A stretch of DNA of 37,345 nucleotides from a virus: positions 1-37,345 of IMG/VR virus record IMGVR_UViG_3300017917_004287. The stretch is one strand, 5' to 3'. Positions 24,317 to 31,266 of the stretch are shown here, in pieces. Position 1 is the stretch's first letter, and every line of letters begins with the position of its first letter. The notes under the pieces are model-generated. The model did no database searches. It saw only the letters and a program-made list of their open reading frames with translations, and was not told where the DNA came from. Position numbers and translations under genes: made by a program.

Positions 24317-25153
24317 TTAGAAAGGCAAATCGTTGTCCTCATCTTCGTCAAACAAAGCATCAAATTTTTCAGCTTTGTTAGCTTTAGTAGCTAATGGTGT
24401 TTTCAAAGCATAAGCTTTAACCGGAGCTACTTCTACTGGTGTTTCTTCTACATCCTCATCAACATCACCTTCTGCTTCTTCTGGTGCCAACCAATTTTGC
24501 AATACTTCCTTAATTGCTTCAAAATCCATTTTACGTTGAATTTCTAACAATACAGGTTGTTCATTAAGGAATGTTTTAATCAAAGAAGCATCATCACTCA
24601 AGGCAGTTGTTTTAGGTTTAATCCTGATTGATGATTTAAGACCTTGTCTTCCACCGATGTCGCCTTTAACTACATCTACTGTGAAGTCTCTACCTTCATG
24701 AATGTCGGTGTAGTCTCCATAATCCTCATCTTCAGCAATACCTAAAAGCTGCATGTAAATTTCTTTACCAAATTCCCAAAGACGTACTCCTTTTTCTTCT
24801 TCACCTCTAACAATTACAGGAGCAAAAACTCGCATTTTAGGATCTAACTTTTTAGCTAGAACCCAATTGTCCTTTTCATTAGTTTTTCTTAGTTGTGAAG
24901 CAAATTCTACGATTGGGTCTTTTTCACCCCAGTTAGTTAAGGCGTAGATAGGGAATTTTGAAAATCCATAGTGTACAAAAACCTCTTGAAATGGGTTTTG
25001 TGGATTCAATTTTGAAGGAACAATACGAATTTGGTACTTTCCTTCTTCTTTTGGTTTCCAGTAAACTTTTGAGTAATCAATTTTTTCTTTCTTGCCTGGT
25101 GTGTTCGTCGACTGTAATGTGTTTAGTCGCTGTTTGATAGCATTAATGTCCAT
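24317..25153 (-). CDS. 32: Single-stranded DNA-binding protein, T4 gp32-like
   Basis: A 278-aa gp32-type protein. The N-terminal basic helix (MDINAIKQRLNTLQ) would mediate cooperativity. The core (YWKPKEEGKYQIRIVPSKLNPQNPFQEVFVHYGF and WVLAKKLDPKMRVFAPVIVRGEEEKGVRLWEFG) is an OB-fold pattern shared with phage gp32 proteins. No cysteine is present, so the zinc site of T4 gp32 is absent. The C-terminus is long and acidic, ending in EDEDNDLPF, close to the bacterial SSB tip (DDDIPF) that recruits partners. A hairpin and promoter lie in its 96-nt leader. Confidence 0.9.
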   Translation of the reverse strand: MDINAIKQRLNTLQSTNTPGKKEKIDYSKVYWKPKEEGKYQIRIVPSKLNPQNPFQEVFVHYGFSKFPIYALTNWGEKDPIVEFASQLRKTNEKDNWVLAKKLDPKMRVFAPVIVRGEEEKGVRLWEFGKEIYMQLLGIAEDEDYGDYTDIHEGRDFTVDVVKGDIGGRQGLKSSIRIKPKTTALSDDASLIKTFLNEQPVLLEIQRKMDFEAIKEVLQNWLAPEEAEGDVDEDVEETPVEVAPVKAYALKTPLATKANKAEKFDALFDEDEDNDLPF

Positions 25154-25180
25154 GATTTTTTATTTATTTGTTTAATGTCG

Positions 25181-25212
25181 GAAATATAAGAACGAGGTGT
25201 TGTATAACCAAG
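25181..25212 (-). promoter_or_regulatory. Promoter of the gp32-uvsX genes (YTTGG-N19-TATATTTC)
   Basis: Minus-strand CTTGG at 25208-25212, 19-nt spacer, TATATTTC at 25181-25188, then 27 nt to the ATG at 25153. It lies just downstream of the hairpin at 25220-25240. Confidence 0.65.
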
Positions 25213-25219
25213 TTAAGGT

Positions 25220-25240
25220 GAGCCCTCTTTTGAAGGGCTC
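25220..25240. terminator. GC-rich hairpin between the 131-aa gene and gp32
   Basis: GAGCCCT and AGGGCTC form a 7-bp stem around a 7-nt loop. On the minus strand no T-tract follows (CACCTTAACTTGG), so as a terminator for the 25250-25645 gene it is weak; on the plus strand TTATTATTTTT follows. It may limit read-through, protect an mRNA 3' end, or block antisense transcription. Confidence 0.5.
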
Positions 25241-25249
25241 TTATTATTT

Positions 25250-25645
25250 TTAATTTACTTTTGTAAAATATCCTTTAGAATACAAAGCATCAACCCATTT
25301 TTTAGGCATAGAGACTATAGCTTCGTCGGCAATTGGTCCTAACGCTTTTATGAATTCTTCTGGTCTGTTTATATTTTTTAAAGTGTACTCTTTACCCTCA
25401 AATTCTTTAAATTCATTGGGCAATACTTCAAAAACATCTCCAACTTGTGGTTGAATTTTTCTATCGTAGAATGCAGAAATTGCACTTTTTAAATACTGCA
25501 TTATTTTAGAGTCTGGGGATTTTGTTACTTTGAACTTATCTCCTATTTCAAAATTAGATATTGAATTTTCATTTAAACGAGATTGAGTAGTAATTTTGTT
25601 TTCTACTAACCATTGTTTAGCATTAAAGTTATCTGCTTTTCTCAT
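25250..25645 (-). CDS. Hypothetical protein (131 aa)
   Basis: Unrecognised, soluble and charged. Residues 5-25 (DNFNAKQWLVENKITTQSRLN) form a conserved-looking N-terminal helix with the ENKxTxxSRL pattern; the rest (IGDKFKVTKSPDSKIMQYL, then QPQVGDVFEVLPNEF) suggests small beta structures with W and Y near the end (KKWVDALYSKGYF). The gene has both a possible AATATTTATAA element 4 nt before its ATG and read-through from the polymerase-like operon. No function is assigned. Confidence 0.6.
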   Translation of the reverse strand: MRKADNFNAKQWLVENKITTQSRLNENSISNFEIGDKFKVTKSPDSKIMQYLKSAISAFYDRKIQPQVGDVFEVLPNEFKEFEGKEYTLKNINRPEEFIKALGPIADEAIVSMPKKWVDALYSKGYFTKVN

Positions 25646-25649
25646 GTGA

Positions 25650-25660
25650 TTATAAATATT
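25650..25660 (-). promoter_or_regulatory. AATATTTATAA motif before the 131-aa gene
   Basis: Minus-strand AATATTTATAA ending 4 nt before the ATG at 25645; its first base is shared with the stop codon of the 25660-26124 gene. Confidence 0.4.
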
Positions 25661-26124
25661 TAAAGTTCAACAATCTTATAAACTTTTGTATTCAATTGTT
25701 TCAACTCATTATGGTTGGTTAACAAAATACAGTTTTTATAGTGTTGCCAGTTTACACGGTAAGATGGATCAACCACACCACCGTTCAATTTTTTAATCAA
25801 ATCATTCAAAGCATTAATTGTATATAAGGTATTTGTTTCTTTTTTCCTATGAACCAAAATAGTGTTCATTGGAATACCTTCTACATTGCCTTGTTCAACA
25901 TTGTATGTGACAACATATTCATCTGTGCTCTTAACATAAAGCACAAACATTTTATTATACATTATAGTATATGCCCTTGTTAATTCGCTTATTAAACTTT
26001 CCAAGTTTTCTAAGGGCGTAAAAGTGCAAAACAGTTTATTATTCAAATCTATTGTATTAAAGGGTTCAAAATCGTATCCCTCATACATATAGTCATTCTC
26101 CTGTAAAATCATATGTTTTTCCAT
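25660..26124 (-). CDS. Hypothetical protein coupled to the family A-like polymerase (154 aa)
   Basis: Unrecognised. An open frame begins at a TTG (26157), but the ATG at 26122-26124 (MEKHMILQENDYMYEGYDF) is the better start; a second ATG lies four codons on. It overlaps the polymerase-like gene by 32 nt. The protein has two clusters of hydrophobic strands (KMFVLYVKSTDEYVVTYNV and NTILVHRKKETNTLYTINAL) and ends with a helix (NHNELKQLNTKVYKIVEL). Tight overlap suggests joint expression, perhaps as an accessory to the polymerase-like protein, but this is only position. Confidence 0.55.
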   Translation of the reverse strand: MEKHMILQENDYMYEGYDFEPFNTIDLNNKLFCTFTPLENLESLISELTRAYTIMYNKMFVLYVKSTDEYVVTYNVEQGNVEGIPMNTILVHRKKETNTLYTINALNDLIKKLNGGVVDPSYRVNWQHYKNCILLTNHNELKQLNTKVYKIVEL

Positions 26125-27382
26125 AACTTGTTTTTGTTTGTAATTTATATTTATCAAATATTTGTTTTATTTCATTTTCTATGCTCTCTTCCCCCTCACC
26201 TAACTCAAATAAGAAACTATCATAAGTGTAAAGCACAATCTTAGTTTTCCTACCCTTCAACAACTTATGTATATCCATCAATATATAAGTGTTCATAGCA
26301 CTCTCCACATTCTGCAACATATAGTTAAAAAGTTTCTGTGGATTCATATTTTCCAGCTCACTTTTTTTAAGACAATAACCTGAAACCGGTATAGTAACTT
26401 GACCGGAGTTATTGAATGCCTCCCAGTTATTGTCAATAAATTTCTTTACTTGTTGAAAAAATTCAAGGTGTTCATACTCTTTAAATATGCCTCCGTATAG
26501 TTGCTTAAACGTGATTTCTTTTGCTTCTTTATAACTCGTACCGTAGAGGTTTGCGAAGGCTTGGTGAACATCCACATCGCCAAAATCGTAGGCAAGCAAG
26601 CGACCAACAATATTAGGATGGTATGCACTAATATCGAACTCCACAAACCCATGACTCGATATGAAGCTTCTCCTTGAGCCATTTTCTTTGTTTATTGCTG
26701 CGAAATTAACGCCATTAAAAGAGTTACTTGGTCTACGTGTTGTTGTAGCCAAATTGTAACTTGTGTAAATCCGATCATCTTGGATTGAATAAAATTCATT
26801 ATTGAGTTCATAGTGTTTATCAAATTCATATTTGTTTATTTTTAATCCGTTTTTTTCAATTCCAAAAAATGCTAATACTACCTTATTGTTATAAAAATCA
26901 AAATATGGTGGTAATTCCTTTGGTATTACACTACGAACTTGATTATAAATATGTTCACATTTTTCGTAGTGCTTGCTTAGTGGTATTAGTTTATTTACCT
27001 TTGGATAATTCTTTTGGTAGTTATAAAAATGATTATGGGCCGAAGTATCGGATTGTATATACGTAGGATTGAGTATGGAAAGGTCGAGCAAGCTTTTAAT
27101 TTGAAAATAATATAAAGCTGTTTTCTTATCACGTACCCATACTTTATTTATCTTACGTAATAAACCGTCTATAGCCGTCTTATTAACACTAAATGTCTCA
27201 CTATGGTCAATACATAACATATAACCTTTAGTGTCGTTAAACGGTCTAATATACACTAAAGACAACCCATTTAAAGCAGGGTGAATACTATCATGATAAG
27301 GAATTATTTCAACGAATGCCTCTTGTATTGTTTTATGAGTTAAATACTCTAGTGCTTCTTCTGTTTCTATTATCCAAAACAT
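26093..27382 (-). CDS. Divergent family A DNA polymerase-like protein (429 aa)
   Basis: The C-terminal two thirds carries the family A polymerase order: YNLATTTRRPSNSFNGVNFA (209-228, TGR-like block with Arg216), motif A FVEFDISAYHPNIVG (Asp250), motif B KEAKEITFKQLYGG with Lys288, Phe292 and Tyr296 at the O-helix spacing, LQNVESAMNTYILM (Q-helix region), and motif C VLYTYDSFLFEL (Asp388), where the usual HDE reads YDS. The first about 150 residues look like a 3'-5' exonuclease domain (HPALNGLSLVYIRP) but the DxE active site is gone. The length is short for family A (T7 polymerase 704 aa). It has its own promoter. A repair or auxiliary polymerase is likely; a structural relic is possible. Family B gp43 is encoded separately. 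Confidence 0.75.
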   Translation of the reverse strand: MFWIIETEEALEYLTHKTIQEAFVEIIPYHDSIHPALNGLSLVYIRPFNDTKGYMLCIDHSETFSVNKTAIDGLLRKINKVWVRDKKTALYYFQIKSLLDLSILNPTYIQSDTSAHNHFYNYQKNYPKVNKLIPLSKHYEKCEHIYNQVRSVIPKELPPYFDFYNNKVVLAFFGIEKNGLKINKYEFDKHYELNNEFYSIQDDRIYTSYNLATTTRRPSNSFNGVNFAAINKENGSRRSFISSHGFVEFDISAYHPNIVGRLLAYDFGDVDVHQAFANLYGTSYKEAKEITFKQLYGGIFKEYEHLEFFQQVKKFIDNNWEAFNNSGQVTIPVSGYCLKKSELENMNPQKLFNYMLQNVESAMNTYILMDIHKLLKGRKTKIVLYTYDSFLFELGEGEESIENEIKQIFDKYKLQTKTSYGKTYDFTGE

Positions 27383-27399
27383 AACCTTTATTTGTGTTA

Positions 27400-27431
27400 T
27401 TAATATAACATTATAAGATTATGAGGCCAAA
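27400..27431 (-). promoter_or_regulatory. Promoter of the family A-like polymerase gene, with inverted repeat
   Basis: Minus-strand TTTGG at 27427-27431, 19-nt spacer, TATATTAA at 27400-27407, then 17 nt to the ATG at 27382. An inverted repeat (TGTTAT/ATAACA around a 4-nt centre, 27395-27410) covers the -7 box as at the modification operon promoter. Confidence 0.7.
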
Positions 27432-27432
27432 T

Positions 27433-28065
27433 TTATTGATAATATTTGGTCCAATCAAATTTTAAGTAATCAGACAATCTTGGAAGTTTTAAACGTGATG
27501 AAGTTAACTCAGTATTTTTCTTATTTACTGTCGCTACTTGTTCTTTAGTACCTGTTAATTGCCAATCTAAGTAAAATGGAAAATATAATGACCATTGAAT
27601 ATTAGGATCTTTTGAAGCTAATTGATCAAATGTATTTTTATTTATTTCAACATATTGAACCTCATTTGTTTTTTTACAAAAATATCTTTGGAATACTCCG
27701 TTTTGATAATCTTGTTGTGTAGGTTGGGTTGGGTTGTAATAAGGTAAGAATTTAACTGATGGATTATATTTTGGATACTCTCTATAGTTAAAATCATTTG
27801 GGTATGAAAAATTAGCAAACCCTTCATTAGTACTAATTGAGTATCCTGGAGGCGAATTGAATGTGTTTTTTGATGGATATAATGTAGGTGTTTCTAATGT
27901 TAATTCAATATTAGGTAAATCTTGAGGTGTTTTACCGGAAAAATATTGTCCATTAGATAATTTGTAATAATATCCAATATAAGATTCACCTGTTGACTTA
28001 TCATAAAGTTCAAACCCATTAGTATATAGGTTAGTAGTTATTTGGGATAAAGGATAATAAGCCAT
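27433..28065 (-). CDS. Putative virion structural protein (210 aa)
   Basis: Unrecognised by family. It is rich in Y, N, P, S and T (for example PYYNPTQPTQQDYQNG, STNEGFANFSYPNDFNY) with few charges, as expected for an extended baseplate or fibre-associated protein. A motif-like opening (MAYYPLSQITTNLYTNGFELY) and a C-terminal segment (SSRLKLPRLSDYLKFDWTKYYQ) frame it. It is the last gene of the tail module, 14 nt after the hub-hydrolase gene, before transcription switches to the polymerase-like gene. Confidence 0.6.
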   Translation of the reverse strand: MAYYPLSQITTNLYTNGFELYDKSTGESYIGYYYKLSNGQYFSGKTPQDLPNIELTLETPTLYPSKNTFNSPPGYSISTNEGFANFSYPNDFNYREYPKYNPSVKFLPYYNPTQPTQQDYQNGVFQRYFCKKTNEVQYVEINKNTFDQLASKDPNIQWSLYFPFYLDWQLTGTKEQVATVNKKNTELTSSRLKLPRLSDYLKFDWTKYYQ

Positions 28066-28079
28066 GTTTTTTATAATTA

Positions 28080-30962
28080 TTATTCAACTACTCTAATTAT
28101 TCCACCAATACCATTTAAATATTTCTTAGCATAAGCTTCAGTTCTTTTAGCTTGGTATTTAACACTACCTCCTTGATTTACTCCATAATTGCCATCTATA
28201 GATTCAAACCCATTATTGTCTGTTACTCCAGCTATTGAAATGTGACTACAGTTATAAAAAACCATATCACCTGGTTTAATTATAGTTTTTCCAGGTATAT
28301 AAGCTTCAGCATAACCTAATTTTCTCATGTTAGCAAAGGTTGTAGGACAATGTCCTGTTAAAGGCATATTATTAGGATTAAAACTTTTAAAGGTGTTTTG
28401 GAATATGCTTTGAATTTTAGCATTTTTAGCTCCTACTTCTTGGTATGCTTCTTTCCATACTAAATCAACAAAATAGTTACACCAAGCATTACCGCTTCTC
28501 CATCCTACAGATTGCATTTTAGATTGGAAATTAGCGTTTACAAATCCTTTATCACCATCTAAAGCTACTTGTCCTATATAAGATCTAGCTATTCTTACTA
28601 TAGCGTTTCTAATGTCCGAAAGTTTAGGGTCATTAGTATAAGATAATGGAGTTTGAATTGGTTCTTGTCTTCTTGTTTTTTGGCTTGGATTAGGTTTTAC
28701 ATATTTTGTTCCTATTGGGTATTTAGGAATAGCAACTGATGTGATGTTTGTTACCCAAATATTATTTTGAATAGAATGAGATATATTCATAATAACAAAC
28801 TCCATAGAATCAGGATAATTTTCTGGTAAGAATTTAGAATCAATAAAGAATTTGTTATAAATTTTCATACCTGATAACCCATCCATAGTTAGGGTTAAGT
28901 TAAAAGGTAAAAACCCACTATTAGGAGATGCCGCGTAAGGATTATCTATATTTCTAGCAGAGGTAGTAGATTGTTTTTGATCATATTCTAAAAGTTGTCT
29001 TTGAGTACTTGTAAAATTAGTAAAAGCATCTTCATTCCAGGTAGGTAAAACTTCACTAGGACCAGTATTAGAAGTTGAAACAGTTATTGTAGATAAAAAA
29101 GTATAAAAAGCATCAACAGCTTCTTGATAAGTATCTACAATTTCTTTATTTTCTTTTTCACTATTTAATTTTGTTGAAGTTGGACTAGATATAATTGGTT
29201 TAATTCTATCTTGTGTTCCTTTAGTTAAATTCGAAATAGCAATAGCATCTGTTCCTGTAACATAACCCGCGGATGTAGCTCCTATAGTAATCATATTAGC
29301 TAAATCAGGAGTTATTTCTGTTTTAAGTTGCATATCTCTAATAAAACTTCCTCCTACTATTGATCCAGACACAGTTTCTAAACCATAAACATTAAATTGA
29401 GTTGAATTTTTATTTATAATTAAAGATTCTCTATCAGGTAAAGCGGTTTTATCTATAAAAATTATAGTATTAGTGTTGTAATCTAATTTAGGAGTAATAC
29501 TATTAAAATTACCTGTTGATTTGCAAAAACCATTCATTAAACTATTTAATAAAGAAACAATAGAAACTCTACCATCTTTATCTTTTAAATCTTCTAATAA
29601 TTGTAATATAAAAACCATGTTAAAATAACAAAACATTAGTTTTCCATATTGGTTTTCACCTTGTTTAACTATAAAATCAGAAATACTAGGGTAAATTATT
29701 CTTCCTTCTGTTTCTTTTTTAAAGGCACATATTCTAGGGTCTGAAGGTATTTGTCTAGGAGGGGAGTAAATTAATATTTTGTCACTATTTGTATCTCCTA
29801 CTTTTATTATTTTTTCATTTCCATTTTCTATTACAGGAATTGCTATATCTTCTAGTAATTTTAAAAAGGTACCAAACCTAACAAAATATTGAGTTTGTCC
29901 GGATGTGTATTTTTGAGAAAAATAATCAACAAAAGATGATCCTTCTAAAGAATAAGTATTTAATCCTCCATTAGCTTTAGTAAAAAGACCATCAAACGGA
30001 ATTAATTTTTGAATTTCAGCAAATTTAGCTCCTATAGTACTACTTTGAGCAAATGCTACTATAGTTTCTTCTGCTGTTTTAGAAGCATTAGGAGCATTTT
30101 CTGTTGTGGTAGCAGTAGTAGGAAGAGCTCCAGGAAGAAGAATATTTGTTTTTAAGGCTTCAATAACATCCCCTGCACTTCTTAATATTATTGTTATAGT
30201 ATAAGAACCATCTCTATTAAATACCCAACTATAATTTACTACTTTACCTATTAAAGCATCATAATTACCATTAGTATACTTTTGTTGAATTGATACAGCG
30301 GTTAATAAATTATTGTAAGTCACTACATCTGTACCTAATTCTGTTTTTATATAACCAAAATTATATTTTTTACTTAAAAAAGAATCAGCTAAACTAGTTA
30401 TATTATCTGTTGTATAGACTCCATCATTATTAAAGTATGAGGTATTACCCCATTCTAAAAGCATTGTATAACCTATTCTTAAATATAAAGTACTAATTAT
30501 ATCAAATTGATTTTTATTATTTGCTTTAATTTGAACAGTACCAGTTCTTAAAGAACCCATAGTTTCACTTCTAACATCAGCAGATATAATACCTGGCATA
30601 GGTTGAAGTCCCCATTCTGTGCCTCCTAAACCATATGCTCCCATATTAACAGAAGCATTTCTTGTATCTATACCTGATCGTTGGAAGTTTTCAATTCCTG
30701 GATTAGTGGTTGGTATTTCATCTGTTACACCATTAAATAAAACATATTTTTCGGCTAATTGTTTTCCTTCTGTAAATCCACCACCAAAACTACCTGTAAG
30801 GTTTATTATGTCAGCAGATGATACTAGTTTAACAAAACTTGTTTTACTATTTTCCCAAACAATTTGTTCAGGAGATTTATTAACAGAACCTAAGATTCTT
30901 TGTCTTGTGTTAATTTGTTCATTAACAAATGGATCAAAACCTTCCCCTATTATATTTGACAT
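28080..30962 (-). CDS. Tail/baseplate hub protein with C-terminal CHAP-type peptidoglycan hydrolase (960 aa)
   Basis: The first roughly 780 residues look like a tail protein (GSLRTGTVQIKANNKNQF, YTMLLEWGNTSYF, repeated ATTTENAPNASK-type linkers). The last about 160 residues resemble a CHAP or NlpC/P60 cysteine hydrolase: the RIARSYIGQ entry helix, the catalytic cysteine in GNAWCNYFVDLVW (about residue 827), then GDMVFYNCSHISIAGV with the catalytic His (about 907) and SIDGNYG. It would sit at the tail tip and open the peptidoglycan during injection, as T4 gp5 lysozyme does but with a different enzyme class. Overlap with its neighbours is nil (2 nt gap to the LysM-like gene). Confidence 0.8.
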   Translation of the reverse strand: MSNIIGEGFDPFVNEQINTRQRILGSVNKSPEQIVWENSKTSFVKLVSSADIINLTGSFGGGFTEGKQLAEKYVLFNGVTDEIPTTNPGIENFQRSGIDTRNASVNMGAYGLGGTEWGLQPMPGIISADVRSETMGSLRTGTVQIKANNKNQFDIISTLYLRIGYTMLLEWGNTSYFNNDGVYTTDNITSLADSFLSKKYNFGYIKTELGTDVVTYNNLLTAVSIQQKYTNGNYDALIGKVVNYSWVFNRDGSYTITIILRSAGDVIEALKTNILLPGALPTTATTTENAPNASKTAEETIVAFAQSSTIGAKFAEIQKLIPFDGLFTKANGGLNTYSLEGSSFVDYFSQKYTSGQTQYFVRFGTFLKLLEDIAIPVIENGNEKIIKVGDTNSDKILIYSPPRQIPSDPRICAFKKETEGRIIYPSISDFIVKQGENQYGKLMFCYFNMVFILQLLEDLKDKDGRVSIVSLLNSLMNGFCKSTGNFNSITPKLDYNTNTIIFIDKTALPDRESLIINKNSTQFNVYGLETVSGSIVGGSFIRDMQLKTEITPDLANMITIGATSAGYVTGTDAIAISNLTKGTQDRIKPIISSPTSTKLNSEKENKEIVDTYQEAVDAFYTFLSTITVSTSNTGPSEVLPTWNEDAFTNFTSTQRQLLEYDQKQSTTSARNIDNPYAASPNSGFLPFNLTLTMDGLSGMKIYNKFFIDSKFLPENYPDSMEFVIMNISHSIQNNIWVTNITSVAIPKYPIGTKYVKPNPSQKTRRQEPIQTPLSYTNDPKLSDIRNAIVRIARSYIGQVALDGDKGFVNANFQSKMQSVGWRSGNAWCNYFVDLVWKEAYQEVGAKNAKIQSIFQNTFKSFNPNNMPLTGHCPTTFANMRKLGYAEAYIPGKTIIKPGDMVFYNCSHISIAGVTDNNGFESIDGNYGVNQGGSVKYQAKRTEAYAKKYLNGIGGIIRVVE

Positions 30963-30964
30963 AA

Positions 30965-31264
30965 TTAAGAATTTATTGTGTTAAAAGCGCTTACTATTCC
31001 AGCATAAAAAGCAGGTATTCTAATTTGTAATCCTTCAGGTATAACTAAAGAATTTTGAGGTAATTGGTCTGTGTTTGCTATAGATATAACCCACCATAAA
31101 GAACTATTTTTGTAATATTGTTGAGCTAAAACATCAAATCTATCTCCTTGAACACTATAAACATAGATATCATCAGAAGTAATAGGTACTTCAGGATAAC
31201 GAGAAGTAACATATACTAGTTTTTTATCAATTTTAGTTTTAGGTATGTTTTGATATCTATTCAT
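30965..31264 (-). CDS. LysM-like baseplate wedge protein, T4 gp53-like (99 aa)
   Basis: A short protein with a LysM-type pattern: VYSVQGDRFDVLAQQYYKNSSLWWVIS then NTDQL and VIPEGLQIRIP, which is the usual D-x-L-x-x-I-A-x-x-Y to W-x-x-I-x-x-A-N to I-x-P-G-x-x-L-x-I-P order. LysM modules bind peptidoglycan in bacteria, but a similar fold occurs in phage baseplate proteins such as T4 gp53. Its place between the tail structural gene and the hub gene favours a baseplate role. It sits 2 nt from both neighbours. Confidence 0.75.
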   Translation of the reverse strand: MNRYQNIPKTKIDKKLVYVTSRYPEVPITSDDIYVYSVQGDRFDVLAQQYYKNSSLWWVISIANTDQLPQNSLVIPEGLQIRIPAFYAGIVSAFNTINS

Positions 31265-31266
31265 TT

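Noticed and set aside
25220-25240. Strong minus-strand terminator
   Set aside because: The minus-strand sequence after the stem has no T-tract; the T-rich stretch is on the other side, so it is kept only as a weak hairpin.
26125-26157. TTG start for the 25660 gene
   Set aside because: It extends deeper into the polymerase-like gene with no support; ATGs at 26122-26124 and shortly after fit better.
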